DNA of 18,232 nucleotides from UBA995 sp035477115 (GTDB lineage: Bacteria; Bacillota; Sulfobacillia; UBA995). Below the pieces are notes generated by a model. The model worked only from the letters and a program-made list of their open reading frames with translations, made no database searches and was not told the origin of the DNA. Location of the stretch: contig DATIKW010000031.1 in assembly GCA_035477115.1 (NCBI GenBank), forward strand, positions 1-18,232, read 5' to 3'. Below are positions 12,992-18,232 of the stretch, piece after piece. The translations under genes were made by a program, and so were the position numbers. Each line of letters starts with the position of its first letter. The first letter of the stretch is position 1.

Positions 12992-13454
12992 CGCTCAGCG
13001 CATCGCTTCGCGGATCGCCTACGCAAGAGAGCAAGTCGTGCTAATAGAATCGCTGCTCGGGACCACGCCCCCCGAGCGAATCATCTCTGACCCCTGGACA
13101 TTCGGCGGCCTCAAGTACGCGCTTCAGACGGCCATAGAAGCGCTGGTCGACATCGCCTATCACATCTGTGCCAAGCTGTACCGCCATCCTCCCACGGATG
13201 CCCGTGACGCCTTGGTAGTCCTGGCACAGCAGGGCGTCATAGCCCAAGAGGATCTTGGCACCTATCTGGCCATGGTCGGTTTCCGCAATCGCTTGGTGCA
13301 CGGCTACCTGGGCGTTACCGCGGAGCGGGTCTACGACATCGCGCGGGATGACTTGCGCGATATCCCACGCTTCCTGGAAAGGGTCGCGAAGCTGTTGGAG
13401 CCGGCCGACGCGCGTCAGGACCGCTCCGAGAAGGCACCACCTGAGGGCGACTGA
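12981..13454 (+). CDS. hepT: HepT-like HEPN-domain toxin ribonuclease
   Basis: The 157-residue helical protein carries the HEPN RX4-6H motif as Arg102-NRLV-His107-Gly-Tyr109. Tyr109 is in the RX4HXY context that MntA-type enzymes AMPylate. HEPN toxins of this group cleave RNA, and tRNA has been shown for some. Start GTG 12981 lies inside the mntA 3' end with purine-rich sequence (GAGGTGAGGCAGG) before it, so translation is coupled and the antitoxin is made first. The C-terminal ~20 residues (ADARQDRSEKAPPEGD) are charged and look disordered. Its last 40 bases overlap the convergent M23 peptidase gene. All expected motif residues are intact, so the toxin is probably active. Confidence 0.9.
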   Translation: MEIDAQRIASRIAYAREQVVLIESLLGTTPPERIISDPWTFGGLKYALQTAIEALVDIAYHICAKLYRHPPTDARDALVVLAQQGVIAQEDLGTYLAMVGFRNRLVHGYLGVTAERVYDIARDDLRDIPRFLERVAKLLEPADARQDRSEKAPPEGD

Positions 13455-14344
13455 CAGCCCACCGGCGCCACCCTTCCCTCGTCGGGGCGGAGGACCTCTT
13501 GCAGCACCGCCCGGATATCCGGCAAGGACAGCCCCAGCCAGAAGGGGGCTCCGTCCAGGTGAATCTCGAAGTGCAGATGGGCCCCATCGCGCCTTGCCGC
13601 GGCGCCAGCCGATGTCCCCGAGTTCCCCACCCAGCCGAGCAGTTGCCCTGCCTTGACCCCCGCGCCGGGGACGAGTCCGGGATCGACGCCCGCCAGATGG
13701 GAGTAGCGGGTAAGCACGCCGCCCCCATGGGCGATCCAGACTTGACGGCCGTGGAGCAGGTCGAGCAGCACCGGGGATTCGTGGCCACGATGAAGCAGTT
13801 CGGCCAGCAGGGCCTCGCGCTCTACCCGCGTCAGTTCCAGGAATTCTGTGTCCACCCGCGCCACCACCCCCGGGCCGGCCGCCCGCACTTCGGTGACGCC
13901 GTAGACGATAGGCACGCCGCACCAGGAGTCATAGTAATCGATGCCCTGATGCCAGCCGCCGCGATAGGCGCGGGGCGCCCCCGGCAGGTGGGAATCGGGC
14001 ACGGCCGTCAGCCTGCTACCCGCGATCGGGGGTGCCAGGAACGCAAGGCGCTTGGCGATGGCCGCCGGGTCCGCGCGGCTGCGGCCGGGAAGGGGCCCTG
14101 CGACCAGGAACAGGTGTTCTTGCCGGGAAGGCAGCGGGAAAGAAGTCGCAAACGTTTCCGGCAGCGACGGCTCGCCGCCAAGTTCGGTCTGCCGGCGGGG
14201 CGGCGCCGCTTCCGGGCGGGCCAGGTGCGGCGGACGATATTGACCGACCAGGGCCTCGGACGAGAAACCCACCGCCCCTGCCAACACGCCCAGCAGGAGC
14301 AAGAGCGGCAGCCTGGACTTCGCGCGCACCCGAGGGGATTTCAC
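13415..14344 (-). CDS. M23-family (LytM-type) peptidase, membrane-anchored or exported
   Basis: The 309-residue protein starts with a basic N-terminus and a hydrophobic helix (~12-27) that can be a signal peptide or anchor. It then has a low-complexity, proline-rich linker. The catalytic LytM domain (about 130-265) has the zinc ligands His132 and Asp136 in HQGID and His258 in HLHFE, with His216 in YSHL. Such enzymes cut peptide cross-links in peptidoglycan. Between the usual strands there is an extra ~30-residue helical insert at ~167-200 (TEFLELTRVEREALLAELLH and following). The start is GTG 14344; I see no Shine-Dalgarno before it, so the N-terminus is uncertain. A catalytically inactive role is unlikely as the ligands are present. 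It converges on hepT with a 40-base overlap. Confidence 0.85.
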   Translation of the reverse strand: MKSPRVRAKSRLPLLLLLGVLAGAVGFSSEALVGQYRPPHLARPEAAPPRRQTELGGEPSLPETFATSFPLPSRQEHLFLVAGPLPGRSRADPAAIAKRLAFLAPPIAGSRLTAVPDSHLPGAPRAYRGGWHQGIDYYDSWCGVPIVYGVTEVRAAGPGVVARVDTEFLELTRVEREALLAELLHRGHESPVLLDLLHGRQVWIAHGGGVLTRYSHLAGVDPGLVPGAGVKAGQLLGWVGNSGTSAGAAARRDGAHLHFEIHLDGAPFWLGLSLPDIRAVLQEVLRPDEGRVAPVGCQSPSGGAFSERS

Positions 14345-14715
14345 GAGGGAGGGAATTCGACACCGTTCGGGGCCATCCTGTTTTGTCCGCGGTCAGCAAG
14401 CGGGCAGATGGGAGATCGCCCGGCTCTGGTAGGGGCGGAGTCCGAACCCGCCCCTACCTCCGAAGGCCCATACGTCTCCCAGCGCGGCCTCCCGCCTGCG
14501 CGCCGCTTTCATGTCCCGTGGCGTCCCCTGGGGGGCACGAGGATCCGCCCGGGCAGGTCCGCAAATGTCGCATGTCAATTCCGACCTTTCAGTCAAACGC
14601 TGCTAGACGAGGCTGTCCCGGGAGGAGTCGCCGGGTTGCCGTTGAAAGTACCGAAGGGCAAAAGGGCGAAGGGGGAAAATCCGAGTCAGGTCGCGATCGA
14701 CTGGGGGTCGGGATA
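14345..14715. other. Intergenic gap between the divergent M23 and etfB genes
   Basis: The 371 bases hold the second palindrome copy (14429-14457) and no credible gene. The frame of etfB remains open upstream through here, but the translation is low-complexity and contains the palindrome's RTRPY signature. Near 14625-14690 the plus strand is purine-rich (GGGCAAAAGGGCGAAGGGGG). I found no convincing promoter on either strand and no recognisable riboswitch. Confidence 0.55.
14429..14457. repeat. REP-like 29-bp palindrome, copy 2
   Basis: It has the same length and layout as copy 1, with the left arm GTAGGGGCGGAGTC (two changes) and an unchanged right arm. It lies in the gap between the divergent M23 and etfB genes. 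Confidence 0.83.
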
Positions 14716-15510
14716 GTGTCGGGGTTCAACGTCGTCGTCTGCATGAAACAGGTGCCGGACACCACCGAAGTCAAGATCGACCCGGAGACCAAGACCCTGG
14801 TGCGGGAGGGAGTCCCCAGCATCATCAATCCCTTCGATACCTACGCTATCGAAGAAGGCATTCGCATCCGCGAACGCCACGGCGGCAAGGTGACCATCCT
14901 GAGCATGGGACCCCCTCAGGTGAAGGAGTCCCTGAAGGAAGCCGTGGCCATGGGCGCGGACGACGCGGTCCTCATATCGGACCGGGCGTTTGCCGGTTCG
15001 GACACGCTGGCCACATCCTACACGCTGGCCAAGGCGATCGAGAAGCTCGGCGGAGTTGACCTCATCATCTGCGGCAAACAGGCCATCGACGGCGACACCG
15101 CCCAGGTGGGACCGGGGGTCGCCGAGCACCTGGACATCCCGCATCTCACTTACGTGCGCAAGCTATCCGAGCTGCGGGCAGGCTATCTCCGTATCGAGCG
15201 GATGGTGGAAGGCGGCTATGAGGTGATCGAGACGGGCCTGCCTTGCCTGATCACCGTGGTCAAGGAGATCAACGAACCGCGCCTGCCCTCGATGAAGGGG
15301 CTGATGCGGGCCCGGCGGCAGGAGATTCCCGTCTGGACTTCCCGGGATCTCGACGTCGATCCGCAGCGGATCGGCCTCACCGGGTCGCCGACGGAAGTCG
15401 TCCGGGTGTTCACGCCCGAGACCCGGGCGACCGGGGAGATCCTGCAAGGCGAACTGGAACAGCAAGTGGCAGCCCTGGTACAAAGACTGCTGACGGCGGG
15501 CGTCCTTTAG
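14716..15510 (+). CDS. etfB: Electron transfer flavoprotein, beta subunit
   Basis: The 264-residue subunit begins MSGFNVVVCMKQVPDTTEVKID from GTG 14716, typical for EtfB (CMKQVPDT). It carries the nucleotide-binding motif CGKQAIDGDTAQVGPG at about 119-134, which in bifurcating ETFs holds the second FAD, and NPFDTYAIEEGIR (38-50). Open sequence further upstream is not coding. With EtfA it accepts electrons from acyl-CoA or other dehydrogenases; in bifurcating complexes it uses NADH to reduce ferredoxin. etfA starts 13 bases downstream with GAGGGG in between, so the two form an operon. The partner dehydrogenase is not adjacent; the nearest is the acyl-CoA dehydrogenase at 10392-11627. Confidence 0.94.
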   Translation: MSGFNVVVCMKQVPDTTEVKIDPETKTLVREGVPSIINPFDTYAIEEGIRIRERHGGKVTILSMGPPQVKESLKEAVAMGADDAVLISDRAFAGSDTLATSYTLAKAIEKLGGVDLIICGKQAIDGDTAQVGPGVAEHLDIPHLTYVRKLSELRAGYLRIERMVEGGYEVIETGLPCLITVVKEINEPRLPSMKGLMRARRQEIPVWTSRDLDVDPQRIGLTGSPTEVVRVFTPETRATGEILQGELEQQVAALVQRLLTAGVL

Positions 15511-15522
15511 GAGGGGAAAGCC

Positions 15523-16716
15523 ATGGCAGACATCCGGGTGGTCAGGGAAGAGTGCGTGGGGTGCGGAGTTTGCGTCGCGGCTTGCCCCTTCGGCTGCATC
15601 CGCATGGAGGACGGCATCGCCGTAATCGATCTCGATAGCTGTAACCTCTGTGGCGCCTGCGTGACCGAGTGCGCCTTCAACGCCATCATCCTGGAGAAGG
15701 ACCGACCGGAGCCTGTGGCGACGGCCGGAGCACGCGGCGTATGGGTCTTCGGCGAGCAGCGCGACGGCGTCTTCTCTACGGTCACCTTCGAACTGCTTGG
15801 CGAGGGGCGCAAGCTCGCCAATGCCCTGGGCGATCCGCTGGCGGTGGTAGCCATGGGCGAGGGCCTGGTAGTCGACCCGCTCTTCGCTTACGGGGCGGAC
15901 ACCGTCTACCTGGCCGATCATCCGGTGTTGAAGGACTTCCGCGACGACCCGTACACTCACGTATTCGAGGAACTGGTCCGGAAGTACCAACCGGAAGTAT
16001 GTTTGTTCGGCGCCACCTCCACCGGACGTTCGCTGGCCCCGCGGATCGCGGCCCGTCTTCGCACCGGTCTGACCGCCGACTGCACGGGGCTGGACATCCT
16101 CAAGGATGAACGCTTGCTCGTCCAGACCCGCCCCGCCTTCGGCGGCAACATCATGGCGACCATCCACTGCCGGCACACCAAGCCCCAGATGGCAAGCGTG
16201 CGGCCGCGGGTCATGAAGAAGGCCGAACCGCAGCCCGGGCGGACGGGCGAGTTGATCCGCCATCCCGTTGACCCATCGGCGATGACCATTCGCACGCAGG
16301 TCGTGGAATTCGTCAAGGAGGACATCGAGACCGTCAACCTCGAGGACGCGGACATCATCGTCTCCGGCGGCCGGGGCTTGGCCGACCCCAAGAATTTCCA
16401 GTATGTGGCCGACCTGGCGCGGGCCTTCGGTGCCGCGGTGGGCGCTTCGCGAGCGGCGGTGGACTCGGGGTGGATACCTTACTCGCACCAGGTGGGGCAG
16501 ACCGGCAAGACGGTCTCGCCCAAGGTCTACGTGGCCTGCGGCATATCCGGCGCCATCCAGCACCTGGCGGGGATGAGTTCGTCCGACCTGATCGTGGCCG
16601 TCAACAAGGATCCCGACGCGCCCATCTTCAAGGTGTGCACTTATGGGGTGGTCGGCGACCTGTTTCAGGTGTTGCCCGCGTTGACCGAGGCGGTGAAGAA
16701 GGCGAAAGCGGGCTGA
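15523..16716 (+). CDS. etfA: Electron transfer flavoprotein alpha subunit with N-terminal 2[4Fe-4S] ferredoxin domain
   Basis: The 397-residue protein has an N-terminal ferredoxin domain with Cys11, 14, 17 and 21 and Cys40, 43, 46 and 50, enough for two [4Fe-4S] clusters. Standard EtfA lacks it. The rest is ETF alpha: GATSTGRSLAPRIAARLRTGLTADC (~164-188, in two parts), SGGRGL (~283-288) and the FAD loop HQVGQTGKTVSPKVYVACGISG (~325-346, in two parts). Such alpha subunits occur in CarE and LctC of anaerobes, where ETF bifurcates electrons between ferredoxin and an acyl-CoA or lactate partner. The added domain probably wires clusters to the flavins. Start ATG 15523 has GAGGGG eight bases upstream, overlapping the etfB stop region. 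Confidence 0.94.
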   Translation: MADIRVVREECVGCGVCVAACPFGCIRMEDGIAVIDLDSCNLCGACVTECAFNAIILEKDRPEPVATAGARGVWVFGEQRDGVFSTVTFELLGEGRKLANALGDPLAVVAMGEGLVVDPLFAYGADTVYLADHPVLKDFRDDPYTHVFEELVRKYQPEVCLFGATSTGRSLAPRIAARLRTGLTADCTGLDILKDERLLVQTRPAFGGNIMATIHCRHTKPQMASVRPRVMKKAEPQPGRTGELIRHPVDPSAMTIRTQVVEFVKEDIETVNLEDADIIVSGGRGLADPKNFQYVADLARAFGAAVGASRAAVDSGWIPYSHQVGQTGKTVSPKVYVACGISGAIQHLAGMSSSDLIVAVNKDPDAPIFKVCTYGVVGDLFQVLPALTEAVKKAKAG

Positions 16717-16731
16717 CGCGCCCGCATGACC

Positions 16732-16760
16732 GCAGGGGCGGGTTCCGAACCCGCCCCTGC
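16732..16760. repeat. REP-like 29-bp palindrome, copy 3, with a compensatory change
   Basis: Second base T to C and the matching A to G in the other arm (GCAGGGG.../...CCCCTGC) keep the 14-bp stem perfect. It lies between the convergent etfA and LUD-protein genes, only 15 bases after the etfA stop. Confidence 0.85.
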
Positions 16761-16767
16761 CCGAGGG

Positions 16768-17445
16768 CTACAGCCCCAGTTCTTCCCCCACGATCAGCAC
16801 TTCCAGCGCCGTCAGCGCCGGGCGCCGCTCCAGGATGGTCACCACGCGACAGATGCGTTCCGGCCGGTCGCAATCGACACAGTAGCCGAGTTCGGCACAA
16901 GGCGTCGGCACTCCCAGCCGGCGGGCGTTGACGGGAGCCGCCAGCTCGCGAATGCGCTCCCGGGCCGCGGCGACGTCGCGCACGATCTTGTTGGCGCCCG
17001 CCACCACCACGACTTTGCCCGGGCCGAACATCATCGCCCCCACCCGGTTGCCGATGCCGTCCACGTTGACCAACTCGCCCTGAAGGGTAATGGCATTGGT
17101 GCTGGTCAAGAAGACAGTGGCGGAAAGCTGCTCCCGGCGAACCCGGAGGTTGTCTTCAGGCGAGAGCCCGGCTATCCAGTGATTGACCAGCTCGTGACCG
17201 CGCTCTTGGAGGATGGCAGGCAGATTCAACTGGCGCAAGGTCAGGCTGCCCCCGAGCCCCACCTGGGCGCCGGCCGGGACGAGTTCGAGCACTGCCGATA
17301 CCGCTTCTTCCCGGGCAGGCAGGAACCGGGCGGAGAAACCGTTACGGACCAGGCTGCGAACCGCGGCTTCGCCCCGCGCTTGCAGGCGGTGCCGCAGAGC
17401 CTCGGCGAAAGGATCGGATTGCCCATGCATCGCCACCACGTTCAT
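16768..17445 (-). CDS. LUD-domain (DUF162, LutC/YkgG-like) protein with four-cysteine motif
   Basis: The 225-residue protein has the LUD fold: GLGGSLTLRQLN (63-74), LTSTNAITLQGELVNVDGIGNR (~113-134, in two parts) and a Rossmann-like VVVVAGANKIV (145-155). Four cysteines, 183, 189, 192 and 199, form C-x6-C-x2-C-x6-C near the C-terminus (TPCAELGYCVDCDRPERIC). Such a set is common in anaerobic Bacillota members of this family and could bind a metal or an Fe-S cluster. LutC homologs take part in lactate oxidation, but no lutA or lutB is nearby. The chosen start is ATG 17445, with GGAGGAGTG just upstream. A GTG at 17475 would add ten residues. Its 3' end faces etfA, suggesting convergence rather than an operon. 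Confidence 0.87.
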   Translation of the reverse strand: MNVVAMHGQSDPFAEALRHRLQARGEAAVRSLVRNGFSARFLPAREEAVSAVLELVPAGAQVGLGGSLTLRQLNLPAILQERGHELVNHWIAGLSPEDNLRVRREQLSATVFLTSTNAITLQGELVNVDGIGNRVGAMMFGPGKVVVVAGANKIVRDVAAARERIRELAAPVNARRLGVPTPCAELGYCVDCDRPERICRVVTILERRPALTALEVLIVGEELGL

Positions 17446-17500
17446 CACTCCTCCATCTTTACTTTGCCGTCGCACGAGGGGTTTCCTCCCTATCCAAGTA

Positions 17501-17529
17501 GTAGGGGCGGGTTCCGAACCCGCCCTTAC
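17501..17529. repeat. REP-like 29-bp palindrome, copy 4
   Basis: It is identical to copy 1 except for one base in the right arm (CCCTTAC instead of CCCCTAC), giving a G-U pair in one transcript. It lies between the divergent LUD and trmK genes. Confidence 0.85.
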
Positions 17530-17536
17530 GGTGGCC

Positions 17537-17563
17537 GCGAGAGTGCCGACAGCGCACTCTCGC
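17537..17563. repeat. Perfect 10-bp inverted repeat next to copy 4
   Basis: GCGAGAGTGC (17537-17546) and GCACTCTCGC (17554-17563) are exact complements around CGACAGC. There is no T-run after it. It lies eight bases beyond the palindrome copy, 51 bases before the trmK start. Operator, transcript hairpin or a second half of a composite repeat are all possible. Confidence 0.8.
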
Positions 17564-17614
17564 AGTAGGGAATGCCGGCTGGCCTGGAGAAGCCTCGGTC
17601 GGGGAGGGAATGAC

Positions 17615-18232
17615 GTGCGGCTATCCCCCCGACTGCAGGCGGTGGCAACCCGGGTCCAAGGCGAGGTCGCGGCGGATGTGGGGACCGACCACGGCCATCT
17701 GGCCGCTTACCTGCTGGACACCGGCCGCTGCTCCCGGGTCATCGCCATCGAAAATGCTCCGGGCCCGGCAGAACGGGCGCGGCGTCACCTCGCCCGGCGC
17801 TACGGTGGTCGGGCCGAACTCCGCCAGGGCCATGGGCTCGACCCGGTGGCGCCGGGGGAGGCGGATGTGGCGGTCATCGCCGGGCTGGGCGGGGACACGA
17901 CGGCCGAGATCCTGGCCGGCGCTCGGGACAAGGCGTCGCGCTTCATCCTCCAGCCCATGACCCGGGCGGCTCGCTTGCGCGCCTGGCTGGTCGATGAGCA
18001 TTTCCTGGTCGTGGACGAAGACCTGATCGACGAAGGCCGGCGGCTGTACAACTTGCTGGTGGCGGTGCCCGGCGGGCCGGGGGATGGAGTCGCCTGCTAC
18101 CCGCCCATCGAGCCGTTCCAGCTCACCCCGGCCGGGAGTCTGTCGCGGGACCTCTTGCTGGAAATCGGTCCCCTGCTGTTGGCCGGGGGTCATCCCTTGC
18201 TGCCCCGCCGCCTGCGCGAGCTGGCGGGCCGC
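17615..18232 (+). CDS. trmK: tRNA (adenine(22)-N1)-methyltransferase, partial (cut by the window end)
   Basis: From GTG 17615 the frame runs 206 codons to the end without a stop. The protein matches TrmK: LSPRLQAVA (3-11), the SAM-binding DVGTDHGHLAAYL (21-33), the IAGLGG active-site segment (88-93) and FILQPM (110-115), followed by a DEDLIDEGRRLYNLLVAV stretch. TrmK methylates N1 of A22 in tRNA using S-adenosylmethionine. The start is supported by GGGGAGG seven bases upstream; an ATG at 17610 is in another frame. Sequences reaching past ~220 residues in the family suggest only a short C-terminal piece is missing. In many Bacillota trmK follows the sigA gene; here its upstream neighbour is the divergent LUD gene and a repeat. 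Confidence 0.9.
   Translation, partial: MRLSPRLQAVATRVQGEVAADVGTDHGHLAAYLLDTGRCSRVIAIENAPGPAERARRHLARRYGGRAELRQGHGLDPVAPGEADVAVIAGLGGDTTAEILAGARDKASRFILQPMTRAARLRAWLVDEHFLVVDEDLIDEGRRLYNLLVAVPGGPGDGVACYPPIEPFQLTPAGSLSRDLLLEIGPLLLAGGHPLLPRRLRELAGR

Noticed and set aside
14032..14715. Long upstream extension of etfB
   Set aside because: It is antisense to the M23 gene and includes a palindrome copy. EtfB proteins begin at the MKQVPDT region.
840..17529. CRISPR or transposon ends for the 29-bp palindromes
   Set aside because: The copies are kilobases apart, single and not flanking a common gene, and no transposase is present in the window.

Overview
The window is about 18.2 kb of GC-rich bacterial DNA (roughly two thirds G+C by eye), densely packed with genes on both strands and with strong GGAGG-type ribosome binding sites. 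Its gene families point to an anaerobic, high-GC member of the Bacillota (Firmicutes), in the style of Moorella/Desulfotomaculum relatives: a DUF2089 regulator, ThiW, a TPP-riboswitch thiamine operon, an electron-transfer flavoprotein whose alpha subunit carries a two-cluster ferredoxin domain, a LUD-domain protein with a four-cysteine motif, and TrmK. The lineage is inferred from family content only. I saw no rRNA, tRNA, CRISPR array or insertion sequence.

Layout. Positions 1-620 (minus strand): a DUF2089 regulator followed by a small membrane protein cut by the window edge. Positions 621-892: a hairpin-rich intergenic stretch. Positions 893-2698 (minus): oligoendopeptidase F. Positions 2828-5001 (plus): TPP riboswitch, then thiD-thiE-thiW, tightly coupled. 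Positions 4992-10120 (minus): a six-gene cluster reading lipoprotein SBP, second SBP, ABC permease, ABC ATPase, cysteine synthase, Rrf2 regulator. It is driven by a good sigma-A-like promoter at 10191-10219 and looks like an uptake-to-cysteine module for a sulfur compound. Positions 10392-13454 (plus): an acyl-CoA dehydrogenase, a coiled-coil membrane protein with 33-bp tandem repeats, an ArsC-type arsenate reductase, and an MntA-HepT toxin-antitoxin pair. Positions 13415-14344 (minus): an M23 peptidase. Positions 14716-16716 (plus): etfB-etfA of the type found in electron-bifurcating systems. Positions 16768-17445 (minus): a LUD-domain protein. From 17615 to the end (plus): trmK, cut by the window edge.

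How the genes work together. The thi genes phosphorylate the pyrimidine precursor, join it to the thiazole and import a thiazole-like precursor, under TPP feedback. The ABC-CysK-Rrf2 cluster probably imports a sulfur source, fixes sulfide into cysteine and senses the outcome through an Fe-S or thiol regulator. The acyl-CoA dehydrogenase and EtfBA may exchange electrons, although 3 kb of unrelated genes separates them.

The most notable non-genic signal is a family of four near-identical 29-bp palindromes (arms GTAGGGGCGGGTTC and its complement around one base). All four lie in intergenic gaps, and one carries a paired compensatory change. Other items worth a second look are the cysteine-rich pair of substrate-binding proteins, the unusual insert in the ABC ATPase, a structured leader before the acyl-CoA dehydrogenase, the near-identical 33-bp repeats in the coiled-coil gene, and a G8 tract inside mntA.
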